From positions 1-64,000 of the forward strand of contig CANQTO010000002.1 of the NCBI GenBank assembly GCA_947626785.1: a stretch of 64,000 nucleotides of DNA, given 5' to 3'. The notes under the pieces are model-generated. The model saw only the letters and a program-made list of their open reading frames with translations, had not been told where the DNA came from and made no database searches. This DNA comes from an uncultured Oscillospiraceae bacterium (GTDB lineage Bacteria > Bacillota > Clostridia > Oscillospirales > Oscillospiraceae). Position numbers and translations under genes: made by a program. Positions 1 to 7,733 of the stretch are shown here, piece by piece; the stretch's first letter is position 1; the number at the start of each line of letters is the position of its first letter.

Positions 1-74
1 CTTCGGCTAACGGTTCCTGCTTCCGAGTCCGTAGTGGACTTTCACCACCAAGTTATCGCCCATGCTGGGCGCAC
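1..74 (-). mobile_element. 5' end of a group II intron (partial, runs off the left edge)
   Basis: Read on the minus strand from base 74 the sequence begins GTGCGCCCAGC and continues with the GGTGGTGAAAGTCC and AGGAACCGTTAGCC blocks that I associate with domain I of bacterial group II introns. The 5' boundary is placed at base 74 from the GTGCGC start. It lies 6 bases past the U-tract of the terminator of the neighbouring dehydrogenase gene, which is the habit of group IIC introns. The reverse transcriptase and 3' end would lie outside the window. The identification rests on remembered family sequence, not on a fold calculation. Confidence 0.7.
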
Positions 75-80
75 CAGCCT

Positions 81-112
81 AAAAAGATTCCGGGGTCATT
101 GCCCCGGAATTC
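81..112 (-). terminator. Rho-independent terminator of the dehydrogenase gene
   Basis: A perfect 9-bp stem (ATTCCGGGG / CCCCGGAAT) with a 6-nt loop is followed on the minus strand by CTTTTTAGG. It sits just after the stop of the dehydrogenase gene and just before the intron 5' end. Confidence 0.85.
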
Positions 113-120
113 TTTTATAT

Positions 121-1080
121 TCAGTTGACTACATTTTGTGGCGTCCCCGCCAGGAAGGCCCGGATGTTCTCCGCCGTGCAGGCCATGATGCGCGCCCGGC
201 TCTCCTTGGGGGCCCAGCTGATGTGCGGGGTGATGAGGCAGTTTTTCGCCGTCAGCAGAGGGTTATCTTCCCGGATGGGCTCCTCGGAGACCACATCCAG
301 CCCGACGGCGTAGACCTTGCCGCTGTTGAGGGCGTCGGCCAGGTCCTGCTCCACGATCAGGGGGCCCCGGCTGTTGTTCAGCAGGATGACCCCGTCCTTC
401 ATCTTAGCGATGCTGTCCTTGTTGATGATGCCCCGGGTAGACTCGAACAGCGGGCAGTGCAGGGAGATCACGTCGGAGCGGGCCAGGAGCTCGTCCAGCT
501 CCACATAGTCCGCGATCCGGGCGCCGCTCTCGCTGCGGCTGCGGTTGTAGGCGATCACCTCCATGCCCAGGGCCCGGGCAATGCTGCCCACCGCCTGGCC
601 GATGCGGCCAAAGCCGATGATGCCCATGGTCTTCCCCGCCAGCTCGATGAGCGGATAGTCCCAGAAGCACCAGTCCCCGCTGCTTCCCCAGCGGCCCCGG
701 TGGACGGCGTCGGAGTGGTGCCCCACGTGGCCGCAGATCTCCAGCAGCAGGGAGATGGCGTACTGGGCCACCGAGGCGGTGCCGTAGCTGGGCACATTGG
801 ACACGGGGATGCCCTTCTCCCGGGCGTGGACATAGTCGATGGCGTCGTAGCCCGTGGCCTGAATGGTGATGAAGCGGATGTTGGGACAGGCGTCGATCAC
901 CCGGCGGCCGACCCGGGACTTGTTGGCGACCACGATCTCCGCGTCGCCGATGCGGCGGATGACCTCCTCCTCGTCGTGGGTGACGTGGTCATAGACCCGG
1001 AGCTCCCCCAACTCCTCCAGGGGTCCCCAGCTCAGGTCGCCGGGGTTCTCGGTGTAGCCGTCGATCACAGAAATCTTCAT
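121..1080 (-). CDS. D-2-hydroxyacid dehydrogenase (NAD-dependent)
   Basis: 319 residues, the normal length for the family that reduces 2-keto acids such as hydroxypyruvate or glyoxylate with NAD(P)H in the cytoplasm. The Rossmann motif GFGRIG is near residue 155. The catalytic set is present: Arg in NNSRGP, Glu in SEEP and His in TPHISWAPKE. The exact substrate cannot be told from the sequence; glycerate/hydroxypyruvate reductase-like enzymes are closest in feel. It starts at ATG 1080 behind TAAGGA. The hexokinase gene lies 18 bases upstream on the same strand, so the two are probably co-transcribed. A strong terminator follows. Confidence 0.9.
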   Translation of the reverse strand: MKISVIDGYTENPGDLSWGPLEELGELRVYDHVTHDEEEVIRRIGDAEIVVANKSRVGRRVIDACPNIRFITIQATGYDAIDYVHAREKGIPVSNVPSYGTASVAQYAISLLLEICGHVGHHSDAVHRGRWGSSGDWCFWDYPLIELAGKTMGIIGFGRIGQAVGSIARALGMEVIAYNRSRSESGARIADYVELDELLARSDVISLHCPLFESTRGIINKDSIAKMKDGVILLNNSRGPLIVEQDLADALNSGKVYAVGLDVVSEEPIREDNPLLTAKNCLITPHISWAPKESRARIMACTAENIRAFLAGTPQNVVN

Positions 1081-1098
1081 AGCGTTTCCTTACTTTTA

Positions 1099-2382
1099 TT
1101 AATTGAGCAGCACGGCAGCGGCGGAGCCGGTCAGGGTGGCCTCGTTTGCCAGGCTCAGCACCGCGCTGCGCCCCAGAGCGCCCTGGACGACCTCCCTCAG
1201 CAGCTTCTCCAGGGCGGGCCGGTAGTTCCGGCTCTTCTGGACCAGGGAGCCCTCCGCGCAGACGCAGACGGGCCGGGCCGGGTCCTGCCCGCCGCCGGTC
1301 AGCAGCAGCAGGGCCCCCAGATTCGCGCACATGCAGCGGGCGGAGCGCTCAAAGGCCGCCCGGCAGACGGTCCCGATAAAGTCCCCGTCCGCCTCACCGG
1401 CGCGCAGCCGGTCCAGGCCCTCTCCGTTTGCCCAGCCGTCGATCACGGCCGAGTCGATGCGGCCCAGGCCATGCAGGGCCTCCCCGCAGGCCGGGGACAG
1501 CAGGCCCTCCTCCGCGGCCCGCAGGAGCATGAGCCGGCAGAGCTCCCCCAGGTAGACCCCGGCGGTCTGCTTTTCAAAGCGCTTGGAACCCGGGTCCTTA
1601 CTCAGTGCATCCAGGGCCCGGTCAAATTCCCCGGCGGGGATGCCGTCGTACATGCCGGACTCGGTGTTGACGATCATGTTCCGCTCCCCGCTCAGGCCCA
1701 GCTTGCCGATCCGGTCCAAAGGCAGAACACAGCAGGTGTTGGTCCCCGTGCCGCTGACCTGGCCGATGAAGCCCTCGAAATTTTCGTGGAAATGCTCCGC
1801 CTTGCCGCCCAGGAGGACGGCGGCGGTGTCGTTGAGGACCACGATCTTCTTGCCCCGGATGCCCCGGCGCTCCAGCTCGGCCAGCAGCGAAGCGCCCACC
1901 TTCTGCCCGGCGGAGCCGGTGATGACCACTTCCTTGTCGATGCAGTTGACCGTCCCGTCCATGTCCGGGCCGATCACCGCCGAGTAGGAAAAGCAGAAGC
2001 CTATGTAGTCCGTCCGGTCCAGCAGCGGCTGTACCCCGTCGGCCACAAAGGAGATAAACTCCTCCCAGGTGGCGGGCTTGCCGATGCCGGGCATTTTCCA
2101 GCTGCGGAGGTCCTCCACCAGGCAGCCCTCCCCCGGGAAGGTCACCAGCGCGGTGCGCAGGTTGGTCCCTCCCGCGTCGATCACCGCCGCCCGGTCGCCG
2201 GCGTTGATCTCACCGTCCGGGCGCAGATAGGTGGGGATCATGGGCAGGGCGCTCCTGTCCCCCGCCAGGCCCCGCTCCATATTGGCGGCCATTCTCACCG
2301 CCTCACTCGCCGGGTCGATGTCCTCCGGGGACATGCCGTGGGCCTTCAAAAACTCCAGGGCTGCTTTACTTTCCATTGTCAT
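1099..2382 (-). CDS. hexokinase-family sugar kinase
   Basis: 427 residues resembling the eukaryotic-type hexokinase family rather than the short bacterial ROK glucokinases. It has the phosphate-1 motif IDAGGTNLRTALV near residue 68, the GFCFSYS segment, the LNDTAA segment carrying the catalytic Asp near residue 185, and QVSGTGTN for the second phosphate contact. It would phosphorylate a hexose with ATP in the cytoplasm and feed glycolysis or glycogen synthesis. The start is ATG 2382 or ATG 2376; AAGGACGG lies just upstream and both are possible. It heads the two-gene unit with the dehydrogenase. Confidence 0.85.
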   Translation of the reverse strand: MTMESKAALEFLKAHGMSPEDIDPASEAVRMAANMERGLAGDRSALPMIPTYLRPDGEINAGDRAAVIDAGGTNLRTALVTFPGEGCLVEDLRSWKMPGIGKPATWEEFISFVADGVQPLLDRTDYIGFCFSYSAVIGPDMDGTVNCIDKEVVITGSAGQKVGASLLAELERRGIRGKKIVVLNDTAAVLLGGKAEHFHENFEGFIGQVSGTGTNTCCVLPLDRIGKLGLSGERNMIVNTESGMYDGIPAGEFDRALDALSKDPGSKRFEKQTAGVYLGELCRLMLLRAAEEGLLSPACGEALHGLGRIDSAVIDGWANGEGLDRLRAGEADGDFIGTVCRAAFERSARCMCANLGALLLLTGGGQDPARPVCVCAEGSLVQKSRNYRPALEKLLREVVQGALGRSAVLSLANEATLTGSAAAVLLN

Positions 2383-2402
2383 TCCGTCCTTTTTTCTATC
2401 AT

Positions 2403-2444
2403 AGAAAACCGGCCTGTCGAAAGCCTTCGGCAGGCCGGTCTTTC
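2403..2444 (-). terminator. terminator after the SPFH gene
   Basis: A long inverted repeat (GACCGGCCTGCCGAAGG and its complement) lies between the SPFH stop and the hexokinase start. On the minus strand the stem is followed by TTTTC. It isolates hexokinase transcription from the SPFH-NfeD unit. Confidence 0.75.
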
Positions 2445-2455
2445 CTTGTTTTGTT

Positions 2456-3358
2456 TTACTCCGCTTTGGCAGCGGGCTCCTTGACCGTCTCCACCAGGCC
2501 GGCGGCCAGGCCGGCCAGGCTCTGGATCTCGCTGGGGATGATGATCTTGGTGGCCTTGCCGTTGGCCGCGGTCGCGAAGGCCTCCAGGGCCCGGATCTTG
2601 ATCACGGCGTCGGTGGGGCAGGACTCATTGATGAGCCGGATGCCCTCGGCGGTGGCGGTCTGGACCTTCAGGATGGCCTCCGCCTGGCCCTCGGCCTCCA
2701 GGATTTGCTGCTGCTTCTTGGCGTCGGCCCGCAGGATGGCGGACTCCTTCTCGCCCTCGGCCTCCAGGATGGCGGCCCGCTTTTCGCCCTCGGCCCGCAG
2801 GATCGCCTCGCGCCGCTCGCGCTCGGCCTTCATCTGCTTCTCCATGGCGTTCTGGATCTCCTTGGGCGGCAGGATGTTCTTCAGCTCCACCCGGTTGACC
2901 TTGATGCCCCAGGGATCGGTGGCCTCGTCCAGAATGGAGCGCATCTTTGTGTTGATGATGTCGCGGCTGGTGAGGCACTGGTCCAGCTCCAGGTCGCCGA
3001 TGATGTTACGCAGGGTGGTGGCGGCCAGGTTCTCGATGGCCACCATGGGCTGCTCGATGCCGTAGGTGTACAGCTTGGGGTCGGTGATCTGGAAATAGAC
3101 CACCGTGTCGATCTGCATGGTGACGTTGTCCTTGGTGATCACGGGCTGGGGCGGGAAGTCCGCCACCTGCTCCTTCAGGGACACCACCTTGGCCACCCGC
3201 TCGATGAAGGGCAGCTTCAGGTGCAGGCCCACGTTCCAGGTCGTCTCATAAGCGCCCAGGCGCTCGATGACGTAAGCCCGGGCCTGCTGCACGATGCGGA
3301 TGCAGCGGATGAGGATGACCGCGACGATCAGGATGATCAGAACGATAAGAATTCCCAT
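2456..3358 (-). CDS. SPFH/stomatin-like membrane protease-associated protein
   Basis: 300 residues of the stomatin/prohibitin type (QmcA-like). One N-terminal membrane anchor (residues 2-20) is followed by the SPFH domain (residues 25-190). After that comes a long charged coiled coil built of EAEGEK/RAEGEK repeats (residues 190-245) and a short hydrophobic tail. Such proteins form large membrane rings that organise membrane microdomains and regulate proteases. The NfeD partner lies 20 bases upstream in the same unit, the classic arrangement. Start ATG 3358 is preceded by AAAGGAGAG. Confidence 0.92.
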   Translation of the reverse strand: MGILIVLIILIVAVILIRCIRIVQQARAYVIERLGAYETTWNVGLHLKLPFIERVAKVVSLKEQVADFPPQPVITKDNVTMQIDTVVYFQITDPKLYTYGIEQPMVAIENLAATTLRNIIGDLELDQCLTSRDIINTKMRSILDEATDPWGIKVNRVELKNILPPKEIQNAMEKQMKAERERREAILRAEGEKRAAILEAEGEKESAILRADAKKQQQILEAEGQAEAILKVQTATAEGIRLINESCPTDAVIKIRALEAFATAANGKATKIIIPSEIQSLAGLAAGLVETVKEPAAKAE

Positions 3359-3378
3359 AATGACGCTCTCCTTTTCTT

Positions 3379-3819
3379 TTATGCTTTTTCGCGGGCCGAA
3401 ACGATCAGCTTCACGCCCTCGATACGACGGACCGTTACAACGCTGCCCTTCTCAAAGCACAGCCCCTCTTCTACCGAGCGGGCCGTCCAGCTCATGCCCC
3501 CCGCGTTCACCTGGCCGGTGCCCTGCAGGTTGTCGATCTTCTCGGTCACCACGCAGTCCTTGCCGATGAGCCGGTCGGCGTTGGTGGGCTGGACTTTGCC
3601 GTTGACGTATTTCTTGGCCAGAGGCCGGGTGAGCCCCAGGGTAGCCAGGGAGATCACCAGAAACCAGACGATCTGGAGCCAGAGCTGCGCGTGGACCAGG
3701 GCCGCGATAAAGGCCGCCAGGGCGCCCAGGGCAAACCAGATGGAGACCAGCCCCGGCACCACGCCCTCGATCACCAGCAGCACGATCATGGCCCCCAGCC
3801 AGAATGCGGCCAGATTCAT
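3379..3819 (-). CDS. NfeD-family membrane protein
   Basis: 146 residues. About three membrane helices fill residues 5-75 (LGAMIVLLVIEGVV and following), and a small OB-fold domain follows (residues 85-145; the segment ending GMSWTARSVE is typical). NfeD short forms pair with SPFH proteins and are thought to modulate their assembly or proteolysis. It is the first gene of the minus-strand NfeD-SPFH unit. A good sigma-A-type promoter lies 39 bases upstream. GAGGTGAGCGG serves as ribosome site before ATG 3819. Confidence 0.9.
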   Translation of the reverse strand: MNLAAFWLGAMIVLLVIEGVVPGLVSIWFALGALAAFIAALVHAQLWLQIVWFLVISLATLGLTRPLAKKYVNGKVQPTNADRLIGKDCVVTEKIDNLQGTGQVNAGGMSWTARSVEEGLCFEKGSVVTVRRIEGVKLIVSAREKA

Positions 3820-3857
3820 CTCCGCTCACCTCTTCAAGTAAAGTATTTCATATTTGA

Positions 3858-3886
3858 ATTATACTATACCCCTCCCCATTTCGCAA
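3858..3886 (-). promoter_or_regulatory. sigma-A-type promoter of the NfeD-SPFH operon
   Basis: On the minus strand TTGCGA and TATAAT are separated by exactly 17 bases and point toward the NfeD gene. Confidence 0.7.
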
Positions 3887-3995
3887 GAGGCCCGGCGGAA
3901 TTTTCCTGCAAAACCCAATTTTCCCCCTTTACTTTTTCGCTCTGCTGATGTAACATATTATTGCTTTAATGCGTGAAGTTAAGGTGGTCAGGTAA

Positions 3996-4304
3996 ATGGA
4001 GGCAACTATGAAAAAAACGCAAAGAAAGCCCCGGAGCGAAAATATGTACAAGGCCATCCTGTCTCTGAAGACTGTGGACGAGTGCATGCGCTTTTTTGAC
4101 GATCTGTGCACGGTCAAGGAGCTGGTGGACATGGAGCAGCGCTATCAGGTGGCCTGCTGCCTGAACGACGGCATGATCTATAACGATATCCTGGCCGCCA
4201 CCGGCGCCTCCAGCGCCACCATCAGCCGGGTCAACCGCTCCCTGCAGTACGGCAGCGGGGGCTACAGCCTGGTCTTTCAGCGGGCCAAAGAGCAGGAGTC
4301 ATGA
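3996..4304 (+). CDS. YerC/YecD-family TrpR-like DNA-binding protein
   Basis: 102 residues. The core MYKAILSLKTVDECMRFFDDLCT, read in two parts, followed by ELVDMEQRYQVACCL and TGASSATISRVNRSLQYG, matches the TrpR-related YerC family of Firmicutes. The helix-turn-helix is ILAATGASSATISRVNR (residues 65-85). YerC is a small cytoplasmic regulator of uncertain targets. ATG 3996 follows a weak site; ATG 4008 (MKKTQ) is an alternative start. It overlaps the next gene by 4 bases (ATGA), so the two are translationally coupled. Confidence 0.9.
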   Translation: MEATMKKTQRKPRSENMYKAILSLKTVDECMRFFDDLCTVKELVDMEQRYQVACCLNDGMIYNDILAATGASSATISRVNRSLQYGSGGYSLVFQRAKEQES

Positions 4305-5023
4305 GCTGCTACGGCCCCCTCGCCGCTTGGTACGACCGGCTCACCGGGGACGTGCCCTACGGCGCTTTTGCGGATCACTATGAGGCGGAATTTGCCCGGG
4401 ACGGCGGGGAATTCCGCCTTCTGCTGGATGTGTGCTGCGGCACCGGCACCCTGACGGCGGAGCTGGCCCGCCGGGGCTACGAGCTCATCGGAGCCGACGC
4501 CTCGGAGGACATGCTCATGCAGGCCCGGGAGAAGGCCGCCGGCCTGGACCCGGCCCCGCTGTTTCTGTGCCAGAGTGCGGCGGAGCTGGACCTGTATGGG
4601 ACGGTGGACGGGGCCTTCTGCTCCTTAGACGGCATCAACTATCTGGAGCCGGAGGAGCTGCCGGAGTTTTTCCGGCGGCTGCGGCTGTTCATCCGCCCCG
4701 GCGGGCTCTTCCTCTTCGACCTGCGCACGCCGGACTTTCTCCGCTCCCTGGACGGGGGCGTCTTTGTGGACGAGGACGACGACCTGCTCTGCCTCTGGCG
4801 GGCGGACTTCGATGAAGTCGAGAACTGCCTGGTCTACGGCATGGACCTCTTCACCCGCCAGGGGGAGCTCTGGCAGCGGGAGGGCGAGGAGCATGTGGAG
4901 TACGCCCATGAGCCGGAGGCCCTCCGGGCGCTCCTGAAGGCCGCGGGCTTTGCCCTGTGCCCCGCCGTCTCCCTCCCCGAGGCTGGCGAGGGCCGGCTCT
5001 TTTTCACAGCAAAACGACTTTAA
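4301..5023 (+). CDS. class I SAM-dependent methyltransferase
   Basis: 240 residues with a Rossmann-like methyltransferase fold: motif I LLDVCCGTGTLTAELA (residues 46-61), the acidic GADASEDML loop that binds the SAM ribose, and the post-motif FCSLDGINYL. The shape is that of small-molecule or ubiquinone/menaquinone-type methyltransferases, but the substrate cannot be inferred. It sits in a unit yerC - methyltransferase - hslO, with the Hsp33 gene beginning 18 bases downstream. Confidence 0.85.
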   Translation: MSCYGPLAAWYDRLTGDVPYGAFADHYEAEFARDGGEFRLLLDVCCGTGTLTAELARRGYELIGADASEDMLMQAREKAAGLDPAPLFLCQSAAELDLYGTVDGAFCSLDGINYLEPEELPEFFRRLRLFIRPGGLFLFDLRTPDFLRSLDGGVFVDEDDDLLCLWRADFDEVENCLVYGMDLFTRQGELWQREGEEHVEYAHEPEALRALLKAAGFALCPAVSLPEAGEGRLFFTAKRL

Positions 5024-5041
5024 GAAAGGCAGATAAATCCT

Positions 5042-5929
5042 ATGGACAGGATCCTCCGCGCCACGGCCGGCGACGGCCTGATCAAAATGGCGGTCATTGA
5101 CTCCCGGGAGCTGGTGCAGCGGGCCCGGGAGATCCACAGCTGCTCCCCCACCGCCTCCGCCGCTCTGGGCCGGGCCCTCAGCGCCGCCTCCCTGCTGGGC
5201 AGCATGCTCAAGGAGGAGAAGGGCACCCTGACCCTGCGCCTCAACGGCGGCGGGCCCATCGGCTCCGTCATCGCCGTGTCGGACTCCCGGGGCTGTGTCC
5301 GGGGCTGCGTGGGCGACCCCACGGTGGAACTGCCCCGCCGGCCCGACGGGAAGCTGAACGTGGGCGGCGCCGTGGGCCGGGACGGGATGCTGACCGTCAG
5401 CCGGGACATCGGCCTGAAGGAGCCCTATGTGGGCTCGGTGGAGCTGGTCAGCGGCGAGATCGCCGAGGACCTGACCGCCTATCTGCTGGAGAGCGACCAG
5501 GTGCCCTCCGCCTGCGGCCTGGGGGTCCTGGTGGACCGGGACCGGTCCATCAAGGCCGCCGGGGGCTTTCTCGTCCAGCTGATGCCCGGCGCCCCGGAGG
5601 AGACCATCAGCGCCTTAGAGGAGAACATCTTCCTCATGGACCAGCTGACCACCGTCCTGGATGAGGACGGGGCGGAGGCGGTCTTCAGCCAGGTGCTCAA
5701 GGGCTTTGACTGGCACATCGTGGAGGAGTCTCCCGTCTGCTACCGCTGCTATTGCAGCCGGGAGCGGGCCGCCGAGGCCCTCAGCTGCCTGGATAAGGCG
5801 GAGCTGGAGGAGATGATCGCCGCCGGGGAGGAGATCCGCGTGGGCTGCCAGTTCTGTGACGCGGAATACCGCTTCAGCGTAGAGGATCTGCGCTCTTTTC
5901 TGGCCGCCAAGGACGGAGTAACGCCGTGA
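5042..5929 (+). CDS. hslO: Hsp33 redox-regulated chaperone
   Basis: 295 residues, the normal length. The N-terminal chaperone domain includes TASAALGRALSAASLLG and the LNGGGPIG segment. The C-terminal zinc switch has CYRCYC (about residue 238) and CQFC (about residue 272), a CxC/CxxC pair. The protein is a cytoplasmic holdase that is activated when its cysteines are oxidised and zinc is lost. It is the last gene of the yerC unit; a tRNA promoter begins 35 bases downstream. Confidence 0.95.
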   Translation: MDRILRATAGDGLIKMAVIDSRELVQRAREIHSCSPTASAALGRALSAASLLGSMLKEEKGTLTLRLNGGGPIGSVIAVSDSRGCVRGCVGDPTVELPRRPDGKLNVGGAVGRDGMLTVSRDIGLKEPYVGSVELVSGEIAEDLTAYLLESDQVPSACGLGVLVDRDRSIKAAGGFLVQLMPGAPEETISALEENIFLMDQLTTVLDEDGAEAVFSQVLKGFDWHIVEESPVCYRCYCSRERAAEALSCLDKAELEEMIAAGEEIRVGCQFCDAEYRFSVEDLRSFLAAKDGVTP

Positions 5930-5963
5930 AAAAAATCATTCGGACGGAAAATGAAATTTATCC

Positions 5964-5992
5964 TTGACAAGTTTGGTTTTTTTTAGTATGAT
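5964..5992 (+). promoter_or_regulatory. sigma-A promoter of the tRNA operon
   Basis: TTGACA and TATGAT are separated by 17 bases and end 16 bases before the first base of tRNA-Val. Confidence 0.85.
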
Positions 5993-6008
5993 AGCTAAGC
6001 TGTCACGG

Positions 6009-6085
6009 GGGAGCATAGCTCAGCTGGTTAGAGCACCTGCCTTACAAGCAGGGGGTCACTGGTTCGAGTCCAGTTGTTCCCACCA
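6009..6085 (+). tRNA. tRNA-Val (anticodon TAC)
   Basis: A 77-base cloverleaf with acceptor stem GGGAGCA/TGTTCCC and an anticodon loop containing TAC. GGTTCGAGTCC forms the T arm and the CCA end is encoded. Confidence 0.95.
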
Positions 6086-6098
6086 AAATGCACGATAT

Positions 6099-6174
<76 letters not shown>

Positions 6175-6200
6175 TCCCCGCTTATTCAAGCGGGGCCTAC

Positions 6201-6276
6201 GCGGGCATAGCTCATCCGGTAGAGCGCCACCTTGCCAAGGTGGAGGTAGCGAGTTCGAGCCTCGTTGCCCGCTCCA
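6201..6276 (+). tRNA. tRNA-Gly (anticodon GCC)
   Basis: 76 bases. The acceptor stem is GCGGGCA/TGCCCGC, the anticodon loop TTGCCAA carries GCC, and the CCA end is encoded. Confidence 0.95.
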
Positions 6277-6324
6277 GACAAAAGCGATTTGCGGGCTTTT
6301 CATTCGCCCGCAAATCTGCTATAA

Positions 6325-6399
6325 GGCGCCATAGCCAAGTGGTAAGGCAGCGGACTGCAAATCCGCGATTCCCCAGTTCGAGTCTGGGTGGCGCCTCCA
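6325..6399 (+). tRNA. tRNA-Cys (anticodon GCA)
   Basis: 75 bases. The acceptor stem is GGCGCCA/TGGCGCC, the anticodon loop CTGCAAA carries GCA, and the CCA end is encoded. Its 3' acceptor strand is also the first arm of the long inverted repeat that follows. Confidence 0.95.
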
Positions 6400-6448
6400 G
6401 AAAAAACGCAACCTGCTCTGCAGGTTGCGTTTTTTCTGGAGGCGCCAC
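6389..6448 (+). terminator. tRNA-operon terminator that mirrors the tRNA-Cys 3' end
   Basis: A perfect inverted repeat of about 28 bp with a 3-base loop (TCT). Its left arm starts inside the tRNA-Cys acceptor stem (TGGCGCCTCCAG), runs through AAAAAACGCAACCTGC and is mirrored to base 447. The inner part, CGCAACCTGC TCT GCAGGTTGCG followed by TTTTTT, is a normal terminator. The outer part exactly repeats the tRNA 3' end in inverse orientation. Confidence 0.85.
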
Positions 6449-6798
6449 TTTTTTCAGAAGAGCTTAGCTCATCTGAAAAAACTCGCTACGCTCGGCAAAA
6501 GCCGGCAAGCCGGACTTTTGCTGGCGCGATCCAAACGCGATGGGGCCTTGCCCCCTCGCGCACCCCCGCTGCTCTCTTGTTTTTCTCTGTAGTAAAGGAC
6601 TTTTCAATACATGAAACTTTAAAGCACACCCTGCTTTGCAGGCTGTAGTTTTTTGGAACTTCTCTTCAAAAACGTCTGTTTACGGACTGTTCACGAACTC
6701 GCCGGGAACTTTTTTCCTGTATGCGCGTCCAAAGGCTGGAACTGATAAAAAACGCCCGGCGGCGCATCGGAATGCTTCCATTTTAGAAAAGTTTGTTG
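6449..6798. other. gene-free stretch downstream of the tRNA operon
   Basis: I see no coding sequence here. It holds small inverted repeats (AAAAGCCGGCAAGCCGGACTTTT near 6497-6520) and a CTGCTTTGCAGG hairpin near 6631. An isolated TATAAT at 6799-6804 may be the -10 of the sortase gene, but it lacks a clear -35. Confidence 0.5.
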
Positions 6799-6845
6799 TA
6801 TAATGGAGGCTGAAGAAATATCCTGTCGTCAAGGGGGCAACCATC

Positions 6846-7685
6846 GTGAAAAAACCTGTCAAGATCTTTTTCGGCATCCTCATCGTGATCTTCCTCTGTA
6901 TCTTTGCTTTCAGCGCCTACCGGCTCTACAGCATCCAGCATGAGTACAAGGTGGCTGAGAACAAAAACGAGGACATCCGCAGTCAGTTCGTGACCTCCGT
7001 GGCGGCCGCGAAGCCCTCCGGGGCCCCGGTGGTCCCTCTGGAGGAGTCCCCCATCGACATCGACTTTGATTCGCTCCTGGCCCAGAACAGCCAGGTGGTG
7101 GGCTGGATCTACTGCGAGGATACGCCCATCAACTACCCGGTGGCCAAGGGCACGGACAACGACTATTATCTGCACCGGCTCATCGACGGCAGCTACAGCG
7201 GCGGCGGCACCATCTTCTTTGACTGGCTGTGCAGCGCGGACTTCTCCGGGCGGAACACCGTGGTCTACGGGCACAACATGAACGACGGCTCCATGTTCGC
7301 CTGCATCCGCAAGTACAGCACCCAGGAGTTCTATGATACCCATCCGGTGATGTACTTCAACAGCCCCAGCCAGAACTACCGGCTGGACATCTTCTCCGGC
7401 TACATCACCGACGCCGCGGCCGACACATATACCGTCGGCTTCGTCAGCGACGCGGACTTCCAGGCCTATCTGGATAAGGTCTGCTCCCTCTCCAACTTCT
7501 CCAGCGATGTGGAGGTCACCGCAAACGACCACATCGTCACCCTCTCCACCTGCTCTTACGAATTTGACGACGCCCGCTACGTGCTCCACGCCAAGGTCGT
7601 CCCCATCGGCGGCGCGGTCCAGTCCGGCCAGGCCGCCCAGGCGCCCCAGCCCGGCCAGGTCCCGGCGGGGACTCCGGTGGGCTGA
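6846..7685 (+). CDS. srtB: class B sortase
   Basis: 279 residues starting at GTG 6846 behind AAGGGGG. An N-terminal signal anchor (residues 5-25) is followed by the sortase barrel. Catalytic residues are visible: His in VVYGHNMNDG, Cys in TLSTCSYEFDDAR and Arg in the same motif, the class B pattern. A Gly/Ala/Pro/Gln-rich tail of about 20 residues ends the protein. Sortases join surface proteins to peptidoglycan outside the membrane. The gene directly precedes an MBG surface protein, but that protein lacks a clear sorting motif; the minus-strand MBG protein at 27877-30555 has one. Confidence 0.93.
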   Translation: MKKPVKIFFGILIVIFLCIFAFSAYRLYSIQHEYKVAENKNEDIRSQFVTSVAAAKPSGAPVVPLEESPIDIDFDSLLAQNSQVVGWIYCEDTPINYPVAKGTDNDYYLHRLIDGSYSGGGTIFFDWLCSADFSGRNTVVYGHNMNDGSMFACIRKYSTQEFYDTHPVMYFNSPSQNYRLDIFSGYITDAAADTYTVGFVSDADFQAYLDKVCSLSNFSSDVEVTANDHIVTLSTCSYEFDDARYVLHAKVVPIGGAVQSGQAAQAPQPGQVPAGTPVG

Positions 7686-7733
7686 GTTTTCCCCACGGGG
7701 CGCCCCCACAGTTTTGACATCGAGGTGAACGCC

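Noticed and set aside
34..2484. Long plus-strand open frame over the dehydrogenase and hexokinase genes
   Set aside because: Same cause; it crosses a terminator and two well-supported genes and shows no domain.
6201..6399. Phage attachment site at the tRNA genes
   Set aside because: No repeat of the tRNA ends was found near the phage-like region; the only copy is the inverted one next to tRNA-Cys.
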